A DNA stretch of 58,319 nucleotides from Spirochaetaceae bacterium (GTDB taxonomy: Bacteria; Spirochaetota; Spirochaetia; Treponematales; Breznakiellaceae), in contig JAISLT010000118.1 in assembly GCA_031277165.1 (NCBI GenBank), positions 1-58,319 of the forward strand, given 5' to 3'. Below the pieces are notes generated by a model. It had not been told where the DNA came from, searched no databases, and saw nothing but the letters and a program-made list of their open reading frames with translations. Position numbers and translations under genes: made by a program. This document shows, piece by piece, positions 8,564 through 17,717 of this stretch. Each line of letters begins with the position of its first letter. Position 1 is the first letter of the stretch.

Positions 8564-9462
8564 AGTTTAAAATCCGGTTTGCGGATCAAATTGTGGGCGT
8601 TTTTATTATTATTGCGATCCTGGCGCTGATCTTTGTGATCTTTATGCTGGGAAAGACCCAGCGCTGGTTTTCCAGAAATTATTTCTATAAAACCTTTGCG
8701 GTGTCCGCCGCGGGGTTAAACCAAAATATGCCCGTGACCCTTAAGGGCATTCCCATCGGTAATGTTAAATCTTTCCAGCTTACCGGCGCCGGCCAGGTGG
8801 AAGTTATCTTTTCTATCTACGACGAATACAAGGACAGGGTCAAGACGGGTTCCCTGGTGGAGATCCTGGTAAGTCCCATTAACCTGGGAAACCAGTTTAT
8901 TTTTTACCCCGGCCTGGGCCAGACGGTCCTAGAGGAAGGAACCCTGGTACCGATGCATAATTCCCCGGAGGCCAAGGAATTTCTTTCCCGGGGGCTGGCC
9001 TACATTCCGCCCCACGAAGATTCCATCGCAGCCCTTATGGGCAATGCCCAGGCGGTGCTGGAGAATCTGCAGCAAACCACGGCGATGATAAACGCCGCCT
9101 TTGCCGGGGACGAGCTTACCGCCCTGGGGCAGACCATAGACAATATCCGGGAGATGACCGCGGATCTATCCAGCCCCAGGGGAATTACCAAGCTCTTAAG
9201 CGGAGAGGGCGCCGCCATTAGTTCCCTGGAAGCGTCCTTTGTCTCTTTAGCGGGGACCTTGGATCACATAGAAGAAGCCACCCGGTATATTCCCCGGGAG
9301 ATGCCCCAGATCCTCAACCTTCTAAGCAAGGCCAGAACGGCCCTGCAGGATGCGGAGGATGTGCTTATTGCCCTTAAGAATAATCCCATCCTGCGGGGCG
9401 GTATTCCCGAACATGTGGAGGTAGATTCCAGCGGTACCAACCCCAGAAATATTACATTCTAG
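8560..9462 (+). CDS. mlaD: MlaD/MCE-domain lipid transport protein
   Basis: 300 residues: short cytoplasmic start, one membrane helix (about 11-29), an MCE domain (about 42-120) carrying GIPIGNVKSFQL and the VSPINLGNQFIFYPG region, then an alpha-helical C-terminal part. MCE proteins form hexameric rings that hold lipids in the periplasm. ATG overlaps the mlaF stop (ATGA). No MlaA, MlaB or MlaC gene is next to it. Confidence 0.92.
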   Translation: MKFKIRFADQIVGVFIIIAILALIFVIFMLGKTQRWFSRNYFYKTFAVSAAGLNQNMPVTLKGIPIGNVKSFQLTGAGQVEVIFSIYDEYKDRVKTGSLVEILVSPINLGNQFIFYPGLGQTVLEEGTLVPMHNSPEAKEFLSRGLAYIPPHEDSIAALMGNAQAVLENLQQTTAMINAAFAGDELTALGQTIDNIREMTADLSSPRGITKLLSGEGAAISSLEASFVSLAGTLDHIEEATRYIPREMPQILNLLSKARTALQDAEDVLIALKNNPILRGGIPEHVEVDSSGTNPRNITF

Positions 9463-9507
9463 GGGCGAAAATGCCGCCGGGGTAAGGATAGGGTAAGGAG
9501 ATATCCG

Positions 9508-10485
9508 GTGAGTAGAGAACCCAAACTGGACGTTCTAAGGTTTGTTCTTCAAAAGTTCATCTTTTCAAGGTTGGTCCTTCCAAAAACAGAGGGTTTGGGA
9601 AAACTCCGGATGTTTATTTTTACCCTTCTTTTGGCTCTGGCCTTTGTTTCCTGCTCTTCCGTTCCAAAACGTCCCGCGGAAGTTTTTACAGTCCTTTCTA
9701 TGACAGAAACCCAATTGGGCCTGGCTAATAAGGAAGCGGATCAGGGTAATTATGCCGAGGCGCTGAACCTGCTTTCCGAAGCCTGGCGGCTTGCGGTATT
9801 GACCGACAGACCCCATCTGCGAATTCGGGTCAACCTGTCCCGGGGAAATGTGCTTTATTCCCTGGGCCGGACAGCGGAGGCGGAAAAGATCTGGAAGGAA
9901 GCGGAGACCGAAGCGGCCTTTGCCCAGGATCCGTCCCTAACCGCCGCAAGCCGGGTATACAGGCTTAGGAGCCAGCTTTTGGCAGGCCGGGTAAATCCCC
10001 AGGAAGCACGGGCCCTGATCATGAATGAACAGGATGCCCTTAAATCCGACAAGCTGCTTTCGGCCCTGGCCTGGACCGTCAAGGGTTTGGCAGAAAAAGA
10101 ACTGGGCCTTTACGCGGAGGCGGAAAAATCCGTGGGCAATGCCCTTTCCATCCACGAAAAAGAACGGTACCTGGAACAGGCCGCCTATGATTGGTACCTA
10201 ATTGCCTCGATCCGATCCGTGGGGGGAAACTACACCCAGGCCATGGCCGCTTTAAACCAGGCCATAGAATTTGACCGCCGGGCGGAAAACGCCTTTGGGT
10301 TGGCCATGGATTGGGCCGCCATGGGCAATGTATTCCGTAAAATGGCGGACGAAGATTCCGCCGTCCTCTCCTGGCGCCGGGCCGCGGACATTCTGCGGGC
10401 AATGGATAAAAACGCCCAAGCCAGGGAAATAGAAAACCGCATCAAGGTCGACCGGCAGGATTCCGGAACCAGTAAAAACAGGTAG
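9508..10485 (+). CDS. TPR-containing lipoprotein of the mla operon
   Basis: 325 residues from GTG 9508, which has AAGGAG 7 nt upstream. A hydrophobic stretch ending in the lipobox LAFVSC (Cys near residue 49) marks a lipoprotein; the n-region would be unusually long, so ATG 9610 (shorter, canonical signal peptide, but no Shine-Dalgarno) is a real alternative. The rest is made of helical TPR-like repeats (for example NYAEALNLLSEAWRLA, LYAEAEKSVGNALSIH, NYTQAMAALNQAIEFD). It lies 45 bp after mlaD and may be the envelope partner of the transporter; that role is inference. Confidence 0.75.
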   Translation: MSREPKLDVLRFVLQKFIFSRLVLPKTEGLGKLRMFIFTLLLALAFVSCSSVPKRPAEVFTVLSMTETQLGLANKEADQGNYAEALNLLSEAWRLAVLTDRPHLRIRVNLSRGNVLYSLGRTAEAEKIWKEAETEAAFAQDPSLTAASRVYRLRSQLLAGRVNPQEARALIMNEQDALKSDKLLSALAWTVKGLAEKELGLYAEAEKSVGNALSIHEKERYLEQAAYDWYLIASIRSVGGNYTQAMAALNQAIEFDRRAENAFGLAMDWAAMGNVFRKMADEDSAVLSWRRAADILRAMDKNAQAREIENRIKVDRQDSGTSKNR

Positions 10486-10605
10486 GCCCCTCACCGCGTG
10501 GTGTGAAACTGGGGCGTAAATCCGAACGGCCTTGCAGCCTGTTACCCCTGTAGGGCCGCGGGATTTTTTGGGCTATGTTCAGACTCCCCAGGGGCAGCGG
10601 ACTTC

Positions 10606-11793
10606 CTATGCGTCCAGTACAGACCTAAGCAGGGCAAGTCCCAGATCTATCTCCCCATCGGTGATAGTGTACGGAGGAAGGAACCGCAGGGTTTTTGCCC
10701 CCGCGCTAAGGATAAGAAGCCCCGGTCCGGTCCGGCCCGGCCCTTGGGCAAGGCAGGCTTCCAGCACAGGCCAGGCCTCGCGGTCAATATCAACCCCCGC
10801 CATAAGACCCCGGCCCCGGATCTCCCGTATCCGCGGATGATTCCATGAACGGATTGCATCCATAAGGGCCCGGCCCTTCCGGGCAATTTCTTTTAAAAAG
10901 GCCGGATCCGTCACCGTGTCCAGGACCACCACCCCCGCCGCAGCGGCCAGGGGATTTCCCCCAAAGGTGGAACCGTGGTCGCCGGTTTGGAACACCTCCG
11001 CAGCCTTTTCCCCCGCAAGAACAGCCCCCACGGGAAGTCCCCCGGCCAGGCCCTTGGCCAGGGTAAGCACATCGGCCTTTACTTCGTAGGGTTCCATGGC
11101 CAGGAAGGTTCCGGTCCTGCCCAGACCGCACTGTATTTCGTCAAACATAAGAAGGATGTCCCGGTCCGCACAGAGCTTTGCCGCGGTCTTGATGTACAGG
11201 GGATCCTGGGGGATAATTCCGCTTTCCCCCTGAACCGCCTCTACCAGAAAACCCGCGGTGGTTTTTTGATCCAGCGCCCGGTCAAGTTCTTCCAGGTCTC
11301 CGCCGGGAATAAATTTAAAGCCCCCGGTAAAGGGCCCAAAATCCCGGTGGAATTTCTCCTGCCCCGTGGCCGAAAGGGCGGTGATGGTTCTACCATGAAA
11401 GCTGCCCCTAAGGGTTACGATGGTATGCCGTTTAGGGCCGTATTTTTTTAAGGAATATTTTCTGGCAATTTTTATGGCCCCTTCGTTGGCCTCTGCCCCG
11501 GAATTGCCAAGGAATACCCTTTGCATCCCCACGCCCTGGCAGGCCCTTACCAGCTTTTCGGCAAACACCGGGCTTATATCGTTTTGATAATAATTGCAGG
11601 TGTGGATAAGCCGGGCCGCCTGATCGGACAGGGCCTTAACCAAGGGGGGATACCCATGCCCCAGGCAGTTCACCGCTATGCCGGAACTAAAATCCAGGTA
11701 TTTTTTTCCTGCCCTATCGTACAACCAGGCCCCTTCCCCCTTAACAAAGGTTACAGGGAGCCTGTGGTAGGTGTTCATAAATACATCGGCCAT
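10606..11793 (-). CDS. argD: Acetylornithine/succinyldiaminopimelate aminotransferase
   Basis: 395 residues, class III PLP aminotransferase. PLP-binding features: GNSGAEANEGAIKIAR (about 97-112), SFHGRT (131-136), LMFDEIQCGLGRTG with the PLP-pyridine Asp218, and the Schiff-base Lys247 in LTLAKGLAGGLP. It makes N-acetylornithine for arginine, matching argG-argH on the other strand 4 kb away. ATG 11793 lacks a Shine-Dalgarno; the -10 box is 8 nt away, so the mRNA is probably leaderless. Confidence 0.95.
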   Translation of the reverse strand: MADVFMNTYHRLPVTFVKGEGAWLYDRAGKKYLDFSSGIAVNCLGHGYPPLVKALSDQAARLIHTCNYYQNDISPVFAEKLVRACQGVGMQRVFLGNSGAEANEGAIKIARKYSLKKYGPKRHTIVTLRGSFHGRTITALSATGQEKFHRDFGPFTGGFKFIPGGDLEELDRALDQKTTAGFLVEAVQGESGIIPQDPLYIKTAAKLCADRDILLMFDEIQCGLGRTGTFLAMEPYEVKADVLTLAKGLAGGLPVGAVLAGEKAAEVFQTGDHGSTFGGNPLAAAAGVVVLDTVTDPAFLKEIARKGRALMDAIRSWNHPRIREIRGRGLMAGVDIDREAWPVLEACLAQGPGRTGPGLLILSAGAKTLRFLPPYTITDGEIDLGLALLRSVLDA

Positions 11794-11801
11794 AGGTGGG
11801 T

Positions 11802-11830
11802 ATCATACCAACGATGGGGAAGTACATCAA
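11802..11830 (-). promoter_or_regulatory. Predicted leaderless promoter of argD
   Basis: Minus strand TTGATG (11830-11825), 17-nt spacer, TATGAT (11807-11802), then 8 nt to ATG 11793. The expected transcription start coincides with the start codon. Confidence 0.6.
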
Positions 11831-11897
11831 TACAGCCTTCTGTCCAAGACGGATATTCCATTCAGGACAGCCCTTCTGTTCAGGAAGGGCGTTTAAT

Positions 11898-11926
11898 TTG
11901 ACAAATCACCCCGGTCTTACTATATT
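11898..11926 (+). promoter_or_regulatory. Predicted leaderless promoter, near-consensus
   Basis: TTGACA (11898-11903), 17-nt spacer, TATATT (11921-11926), then 7 nt to ATG 11934. The -35 box is a perfect consensus. No room for a Shine-Dalgarno. Confidence 0.75.
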
Positions 11927-11933
11927 ATATCGT

Positions 11934-12743
11934 ATGAAGTTGTTTAAAAAGAATTTTCTTGTAAAAATCCCCGTCCTTATATTTTTGGCGGGGCTGTTTT
12001 TAGGCGCCTGCGCCGGCCTTTCTTCCAAAAAACAAGGCCCCTTTGAGCAGTTTACACTAAAGAGGTCGATCCCATCCGCCGGTAAAGCCGGGAACACGGC
12101 GGCCTTCGATTTCCGGCTTGTTGAAGTTTCCCAGCCAGGGCCCCTGCAAACCCTGGTGCACAAACTTCTTTACAACGGGCGGTCCGCGGCGGATTACCAG
12201 AACCTCTTAACGGAGGACTGGAAAAACGAATTTACCCAATTCACGGCGGAAGATCCCGGCTATGGGCAAAACTGGAATTACGAAGAAGTGCATACCCTGT
12301 CTCTGGCGGGGGACTATGCGGTAATTATCCAGCGGATTTTCTATTACCAGGGCGGGGCCCATCCCAACACGTCGGAGACCGCCTATATAGTGGACATGCG
12401 GGAGGTCCGGCAGATCCGGCTTGGGGATATTATTTCCAAGGGGGGAATTCCCGCCCTTACCGCCATGGTGGACCGGGAACTAAGGCTCTTTTCGGAAAAG
12501 CTTACCAAAGAGGCCCTGCCTCCGGGGGTACCCCTTTCTAATGGGATCTACTTTGAAGATACCCTTACCCTGCCGGAATATTTTTATCCCCGGGCGGAGG
12601 GGCTGTCCTTTGGATGGAATCCCTACGAAATAGCCCCCTATGCTGCCGGGCGAATAGAAATTTTCTTAACCTGGGGGGAATTGCAGGGACTCCTAAGCCC
12701 CGGCGGAGAGAAATTTGCCGCAGCCTTTAGGGGCAGGCCGTAA
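11934..12743 (+). CDS. RsiV-like (DUF3298/DUF4163) lipoprotein
   Basis: 269 residues. Signal peptide with lipobox FLGAC near residue 25. The C-terminal part holds the DUF3298 pattern (IIQRIFYYQGGAHPNTSETAYIVD, about 120-143, then LPEYFYPRAEGLSFGWNPYEIAPYAAGRIEIFL). In RsiV of Bacillus this domain senses lysozyme; here no sigma factor gene is adjacent, so only an envelope location is supported. I chose ATG 11934 because it gives a proper signal peptide and sits exactly 7 nt after a consensus -10 box. Confidence in domain is good, in role low. Confidence 0.82.
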   Translation: MKLFKKNFLVKIPVLIFLAGLFLGACAGLSSKKQGPFEQFTLKRSIPSAGKAGNTAAFDFRLVEVSQPGPLQTLVHKLLYNGRSAADYQNLLTEDWKNEFTQFTAEDPGYGQNWNYEEVHTLSLAGDYAVIIQRIFYYQGGAHPNTSETAYIVDMREVRQIRLGDIISKGGIPALTAMVDRELRLFSEKLTKEALPPGVPLSNGIYFEDTLTLPEYFYPRAEGLSFGWNPYEIAPYAAGRIEIFLTWGELQGLLSPGGEKFAAAFRGRP

Positions 12744-12747
12744 CGTA

Positions 12748-12776
12748 TCCCCGGACATTCTGCGGATGTCCGGGGA
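12748..12776. repeat. Inverted repeat after lipoprotein gene
   Basis: TCCCCGGACAT and ATGTCCGGGGA form a perfect 11-bp stem (13 with one G-T pair) just after the stop at 12743. No T run follows directly. Similar sequence stands at 3865-3891, so this is a dispersed element or RNA-stabilising hairpin rather than a plain terminator. Confidence 0.6.
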
Positions 12777-12876
12777 TTCCGGTTGTAGCTGCGGTACATG
12801 CAGGGCCCTGGCAGCGGCTTTTTTAAGCCCCTAAACCACCCTTCGAATTCTTCCGATAATAAAACCGGAGGAACAC

Positions 12877-13098
12877 ATGAAGCGGTATTGTATAAAAAGC
12901 CGGCCCGGCAGGGAAGAGTATCTGGACATCCTTAACGAAACCGGTGACGGATACAAAATTAGGCTTACCAAATTCAGCGATGGAAACAAAAAAATCCGGG
13001 AAGATTTTATCAACCATCATCTGTTTGACATGTGCATAAAAACCGGCTACCTTTTCGAATTGGCCAATGCCGAATTAACCGCCCTCTCAACGGCCTAA
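12877..13098 (+). CDS. Small conserved-looking protein, function unknown
   Basis: 73 residues, charged and soluble, no signal peptide or membrane helix. GGAGG lies 7 nt before the ATG and codon use resembles the neighbours, so it looks like a real gene. I do not recognise a family. It precedes the cyclase gene by 77 bp, but that gene has its own promoter. Confidence 0.65.
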   Translation: MKRYCIKSRPGREEYLDILNETGDGYKIRLTKFSDGNKKIREDFINHHLFDMCIKTGYLFELANAELTALSTA

Positions 13099-13140
13099 TC
13101 GCCGGCCGGTTTCACCGGTCTGTGTATCGTTTACCTTCTA

Positions 13141-13169
13141 TTGCCAGATAAACCACGGTGGGTTAAACT
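13141..13169 (+). promoter_or_regulatory. Predicted leaderless promoter of the cyclase gene
   Basis: TTGCCA (13141-13146), 17-nt spacer, TAAACT (13164-13169), then 6 nt to ATG 13176; no Shine-Dalgarno. Confidence 0.6.
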
Positions 13170-13175
13170 TGCCCT

Positions 13176-14903
13176 ATGAAGATCCGTGCAAAAATGTTTC
13201 TGGTCGTTCTTCCGGTGATCATTGTCACCCTTACGGTGGCCGCCGCCGCTTCGTATTTTAACGCCGTCAACGGCGTTACCCGCATAGCCCAGAAACTCCT
13301 TAACTTTAAAGCCGAGGGCTTACGAAAATATGCCGAAAGCCAATGGAATCTGCTGGTGGATAACAATTACGATTCCCGGCCGGACATGATCTTTGCCGCC
13401 CAGACCGCGGTGGCGGCCTATGCAGAAAGCATCCTGCTCAGCGATACGGAAATAATCCTGGCCCTGGACAAGGATCTGAACCTGGCCATGGGTACCTCCC
13501 CCATTGAAATAAGCGGCGCCGAGGGGGCCCTGCTGCGGCCCCTGCTGGAAGAAGAGAGCCCCGGTCTTTTAACGGCGGAACTGGGGGGAAAGCTCCGGGT
13601 CTTCCGGCATGTGTACTTTATCCCCTTTCGCTGGCACCTGCTTCTAACGGAAGAGCGCGCCGTCTTTTATGCGGACGCAGAAAAGATAAAACTCCAAACG
13701 ATCATCACCCTGGGTCTTTCCCTAGGTGCGGCGGCGCTGGTATTGATCATTATCACCGGGCATTTAACCAAACCCCTGGGGCGGGTAATTACCGCCATGA
13801 ACGGAATTATTACCGGGGGTAATTTAAGTGAACGGGTCCGGGTGGAATACCGGGACGAAACGGGACATTTAGCCCTAACCTTTAATACCATGTTAAAGGA
13901 ACTTGAAAAAGCCTATGACCGGATCAAGGGCCAGGCCTTCGAAGCGGTGCTGGCCCAGAAGAAGGAAGAACGGATCCGGCGGATCTTTCAAAAGTACGTC
14001 CCCAAGGACCTGATCGACCGGTTCTTTGCTTCCCCCGAATCCATGCTGGTGGGGGATAACCGGAAGCTGGCGATTCTTTTTTCCGACATCCGCAGCTTTA
14101 CCACCATCTCCGAAGGGTTAACCCCGGACGAGCTGGTAAAAAACCTTAACCGTTATTTTTCCGGCCAGGTTGATATTATTATGAACCGCCAGGGCATTGT
14201 GGATAAATACATCGGGGATGCCATTATGGCAGTCTGGGGCGCTCCGGTGCAGCACGAGGACGATGCGCTGCAATCGGTACTTTCGGGACTGGATATGATA
14301 GAGGCGGTAAACGAATTTAACAAAAAACAAAAAGAGCTGGGCAAACCGGAATTTCATATCGGCATTGGCATTAACTACGGCATTGTTACCGTGGGCAATA
14401 TTGGCAGTGAACGGAAGATGGACTATACGGTGATTGGGGACATGGTAAATCTGGCAAGCCGCATGGAGGGGCTTACCAAAACGTACCGGGAGGAAATACT
14501 CATAAGCGAATCCCTCTTTGAAAAGCTTAGCGAGCAGGGATCCGCACGGGCCCTAACCCGGTCCGGGGGCCTAATGAGCGCCGCCATGGCAGTTTCGGCC
14601 CAGGTTCTGCCGGTTCGGCTCCTGGACACCGTGGCCGTCAAGGGAAAAACCAAGGGCGTTAAAATCTACACGGTCCGCCGCCGGCTTGGCGAAACCGAAG
14701 CCCAGGGCTGGGGGGCCCACAATGAGGGGATGGAATTGTACTATAAACGGGCATTCACCGAAGCCGCGGTACAATTTGAACAGGCCCTTTCGTTCTTGCC
14801 CGGCGATTACAATGCCCAAAGCCTGCTTGAAAGATCCCGGGACTATGCGGTAAATCCGCCCCCGGAAGACTGGGACGGCGTGGAGGTAATGAAAACCAAG
14901 TAG
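13176..14903 (+). CDS. Membrane-bound class III adenylate/guanylate cyclase
   Basis: 575 residues. Layout: membrane helix (about 7-27), extracytoplasmic sensor region (28-170), second helix (about 174-194), HAMP domain (195-250) and class III cyclase domain (about 296-480), then a short helical tail with a TPR-like end. Metal-binding Asp residues lie in LFSDIRS (D304) and KYIGDAIMAVWG (D348); the transition-state region INYGIVTVGNIG and YTVIGDMVNLASRME follow. The substrate-selecting Lys in ERKMDYTVIGD supports ATP, so cAMP is the likely product. Such proteins are numerous in treponemes and couple an outside signal to cAMP. Confidence 0.92.
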   Translation: MKIRAKMFLVVLPVIIVTLTVAAAASYFNAVNGVTRIAQKLLNFKAEGLRKYAESQWNLLVDNNYDSRPDMIFAAQTAVAAYAESILLSDTEIILALDKDLNLAMGTSPIEISGAEGALLRPLLEEESPGLLTAELGGKLRVFRHVYFIPFRWHLLLTEERAVFYADAEKIKLQTIITLGLSLGAAALVLIIITGHLTKPLGRVITAMNGIITGGNLSERVRVEYRDETGHLALTFNTMLKELEKAYDRIKGQAFEAVLAQKKEERIRRIFQKYVPKDLIDRFFASPESMLVGDNRKLAILFSDIRSFTTISEGLTPDELVKNLNRYFSGQVDIIMNRQGIVDKYIGDAIMAVWGAPVQHEDDALQSVLSGLDMIEAVNEFNKKQKELGKPEFHIGIGINYGIVTVGNIGSERKMDYTVIGDMVNLASRMEGLTKTYREEILISESLFEKLSEQGSARALTRSGGLMSAAMAVSAQVLPVRLLDTVAVKGKTKGVKIYTVRRRLGETEAQGWGAHNEGMELYYKRAFTEAAVQFEQALSFLPGDYNAQSLLERSRDYAVNPPPEDWDGVEVMKTK

Positions 14904-14999
14904 TACGCGCCTGGGTTTTTGTCCGCGTGGTTCCATACTCCGCCTACACAGACCCTAAGAAGGCGGCTGCTGTTCAAACGCCGAAGTTTCTGAACAAGC

Positions 15000-15236
15000 C
15001 TATTCTTCCTCTATGCCCAGATCCTCGTCGTCCGCCGCTTGGGCGGTTTCCGCCGGGGTCTTTGTCTTTTTTGCCTTCTTGGGCTTTCGGCTGAAAGAGC
15101 TGCCCCGGGAATAATGGTGCAGCCTGGCCACATAAGAAACCAGGGTAAAATACAAAATCAAAACCACCGTGACGGCGATGACTTCCCAGGAACTGATAAC
15201 CTTGGCTAAGAAACTAAGGATCCCCTTTGAAAACAC
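15000..15236 (-). CDS. Small single-span membrane protein
   Basis: 78 residues from GTG 15236: one membrane helix (about 17-38), a basic stretch with SFSRKPKKAKKTKT and an acidic end DDEDLGIEEE. It follows the HAD gene by 7 nt, so it is in the glycosyltransferase-HAD transcription unit. No family recognised. Confidence 0.65.
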   Translation of the reverse strand: MFSKGILSFLAKVISSWEVIAVTVVLILYFTLVSYVARLHHYSRGSSFSRKPKKAKKTKTPAETAQAADDEDLGIEEE

Positions 15237-15243
15237 ATTTTTA

Positions 15244-16107
15244 TTATCGGGTTCTTATAAGGCTTTGTAAATCCCTAAGGACCAGATCGGGTTTGCAGCC
15301 GGCGCAGGCGGGATCCTCCTCTCGAAGCCGCAGGGACCGGCGATCCCCGGCGAATAGGGCGGTCTTAAAACCTGCGGCAGAGGCGGGTACTATGTCCTTC
15401 CTCATGTCGTTTCCTATGTACAGGGTTTCTTCCGGAGCTATGCCTCTTTGGGCAAGGACAGACCGGGCTTGGATAAAAAGGCGGGGAGACGGTTTAGCCT
15501 CCCGGTTTTCAAAGGAGTAAATTAAAAGTCCGGCGTCGAAGCCCAATTCCACCGGGGATGCGCCGAAGAAGGCGGAAAAAAGCAGGGGAGAAAAAAACTG
15601 CGCATTGGAGATAATCCCCAGGACCATACCGCGGCCGGTCAATGTCCGGATTAGTTCAAGGCACCGGGGCATGGGATATACCGGATTAAGGGCCAGTTCA
15701 TACCGCAGGGCCAGTTCCCGGCTGTCTAGGGTTCCCGGCCTGCCCCAGGCCCTGGGAATGGGCCCCGGGTAATCGGCCCAAATTTCTTCCGCCGCCACCT
15801 CCGGCCAGGGATTGCCCCGGTTCTTTTCTTCCGTATGGATCTGCTCCACCCTTTTGCGAAAGAAAACCGCGGCCGCCTCCGTGTCTTTCCGGATTCCCAG
15901 TCCCCCTTCGCCGGGGGCCGCCGCAATGTCCCCCGCGGCGGAAATAAACAGGGTCCCGTACAGATCAAAAAGCATGGCCTTAAATTCCCCCCGCGCCGGA
16001 CGGCGGGACGCAAGATCTTCCCATATCCCCGTGAGTCTTACCGGTTCCGGTTCCAGGGGAACAGACAGGTCCCGGATAAGCCGGATTAGTTTTTTATGGT
16101 CCGTCAT
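15244..16107 (-). CDS. HAD-superfamily hydrolase
   Basis: 287 residues. Motif I LFDLYGT (nucleophile Asp48; the second Asp of the usual DxD is Tyr, as in dehalogenase-like HADs), motif III around EAKPSPRLF and motif IV YIGNDMRKDI. The ends match HAD phosphatases of the REG-2/haloacid dehalogenase type. It starts inside the end of the glycosyltransferase gene (14-nt overlap), hinting at linked function, perhaps on a sugar phosphate; this is inference. Note the lack of the second catalytic Asp, which is the general acid in phosphatases. Confidence 0.85.
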   Translation of the reverse strand: MTDHKKLIRLIRDLSVPLEPEPVRLTGIWEDLASRRPARGEFKAMLFDLYGTLFISAAGDIAAAPGEGGLGIRKDTEAAAVFFRKRVEQIHTEEKNRGNPWPEVAAEEIWADYPGPIPRAWGRPGTLDSRELALRYELALNPVYPMPRCLELIRTLTGRGMVLGIISNAQFFSPLLFSAFFGASPVELGFDAGLLIYSFENREAKPSPRLFIQARSVLAQRGIAPEETLYIGNDMRKDIVPASAAGFKTALFAGDRRSLRLREEDPACAGCKPDLVLRDLQSLIRTR

Positions 16108-17548
16108 GGGGCCCCCGGTCCGGCGGACTCATCCCTACCAGGGAAAGCCGCAGGGGATCCAGGTATTGTTCCAGGAGTTTTGGCCGGGAAATACACTGGG
16201 TAACGGGAAGGCGGACTTTTTTGTATATCCCCTCCAGAATTTCCAGGATCCGTTCCCTGGAATAGGAGCGCAGCACCGCCCGGCGGTTTTCTTCGATTTC
16301 CCGGGGATCGAACCGCTGATCCGCCAGGGACTGAAGAAAGGGGTTTGCGTCCCGGATATGCCGCCGGATCGCCCTGTCCTTCGCCGCACGGTTCAGGATA
16401 TTTTCCTGCATATCCTCGTCCATGGCGCCAAAGTCAAAGGCCTTCCGGTCCCCAAAGATCTTTGTCAGCTTTTCGGGGATCGACGGGGGAAGGGCCGCAT
16501 TAAAGGCCAGATATATCCTGGCCAGGGCCTCTTCGGTCTTCCGCCGCAGCAGTTCCGGTTCCGTATATTCCGCAGGAATATCCAGGGAACTGTAAAACGA
16601 AGAAAACCGGAGCCCCGCGTCTTGAAAGTCCCGGCACACGTAGTCTATTTGCCTTCCGGTTACCGCCAATCCCGCGGTCCAGGGTTCAAGAAAAGAAAAT
16701 CCAAACCCCTCTTTTACGGAGGTGGTAATTACCGCCCGGGCGGTGCCCATCACATCGGCAAAGGAGCTTCCTATCCCGGTTTCAAATTCTACCGGAAGCT
16801 CCAACCGTGCCGCCGTTTCTTTCCACCGGCGGTATACCGGAAGGTCCTGATCCGTCGTGGGGGGCTGGGTAAGGGCCGCGGTTTTAGCCGGAGGGTTCCG
16901 TCCGGTTCCGCCCGTTTCGCCGGGGTTAATAAAAAGGGAGACCAGCAGCATTTCGCCGGTGTTTTTTCGCCGGATCCCCCGGACCGGATAAAGATACCTG
17001 GTTTTGGGAAGCCCCGGAGTAAGGGGGATCTTCCGTACTTCATTGGGAAGCAAATGAAGCCCCTGGGGTCTAAGCCCCGCCTCCAGAAGGAACCGGTAAT
17101 CCCTGCTGTTAATGACGGCAAAATGACAGTTCGCCGGGTATTCTTCGCCGGCATATACATCGGGCCGAAAATCTTCCGCCAGATCGTGGTTTTGAAGCAG
17201 CAACGGCCAGGAACCGGCCAATTCTTTTAGGGCGCCGATCAAAAGGGTGTTTTTCCGGATCAGGGGGTTGTGCACATGGACAATATCGGCCCCTCCGGGC
17301 CAGTGTCCGCGGAGGGTCCCCTCCACTTCCTTTGCCAGGCAGACCGTTCCCTGGGGACGGTAACGGTCGTAGTGCAGAGAAGGGATAAGGGCCACCTTGA
17401 TCCCCTCCCAATCGGCCGGGTAAACCGGGGCTTCCCCGCTTAGGACCAGCACCTCGTTCCCTGCCTCTGTCAGGGCCCTGGCCTGGTTTAACACAACCTG
17501 GGTTACCCCCCCGGCGCGTAGATGGTAATGCAAAAGGGCGATTTTCAC
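16094..17548 (-). CDS. Glycosyltransferase, GT-B fold (GT4-like)
   Basis: 484 residues from GTG 17548, with AGGAAGA 5 nt upstream; the frame extends further upstream to 17650 but without family sequence (ATG 17584 is another option). The N-terminus KIALLHYHLRAGGVTQVVLNQARAL is the typical first strand and glycine loop of GT-B enzymes; IVHVHNPL and the C-terminal donor-site region VITTSVKEGFGFSFLEPW (E-x7-E like) fit GT4. Probable role in glycan or osmolyte synthesis. Last about 130 residues are extra relative to a basic GT4 core. Confidence 0.85.
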   Translation of the reverse strand: MKIALLHYHLRAGGVTQVVLNQARALTEAGNEVLVLSGEAPVYPADWEGIKVALIPSLHYDRYRPQGTVCLAKEVEGTLRGHWPGGADIVHVHNPLIRKNTLLIGALKELAGSWPLLLQNHDLAEDFRPDVYAGEEYPANCHFAVINSRDYRFLLEAGLRPQGLHLLPNEVRKIPLTPGLPKTRYLYPVRGIRRKNTGEMLLVSLFINPGETGGTGRNPPAKTAALTQPPTTDQDLPVYRRWKETAARLELPVEFETGIGSSFADVMGTARAVITTSVKEGFGFSFLEPWTAGLAVTGRQIDYVCRDFQDAGLRFSSFYSSLDIPAEYTEPELLRRKTEEALARIYLAFNAALPPSIPEKLTKIFGDRKAFDFGAMDEDMQENILNRAAKDRAIRRHIRDANPFLQSLADQRFDPREIEENRRAVLRSYSRERILEILEGIYKKVRLPVTQCISRPKLLEQYLDPLRLSLVGMSPPDRGPHDGP

Positions 17549-17608
17549 GGCGATCTTCCTAGTAGTTTGCTGCGCTTTGCGCATAAAATTGTATAATAAA
17601 GCAGCTTT

Positions 17609-17639
17609 CCCAAAACTAACAGAGTTTTGGGATTGGCTC
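17609..17639. repeat. Inverted repeat family B (copy 1)
   Basis: CCCAAAACT-AACAG-AGTTTTGGG, a perfect 9-bp stem, followed by ATTGGCTC. A second copy differing by one base in the centre lies at 32158-32188. It stands just upstream of the glycosyltransferase promoter region. Confidence 0.65.
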
Positions 17640-17717
17640 AAAATCCACAAAGTACAGCAGGCTCCTGGGGGTGTTTTGGCTGCGCTGCACCGCAGTAACT
17701 GCCCCTAACAGGGCCCC

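Noticed and set aside
15812-17230. 472-codon plus-strand frame
   Set aside because: Shadow of the glycosyltransferase and HAD genes in GC-rich DNA; Pro/Gly/Arg-rich with no family motif.
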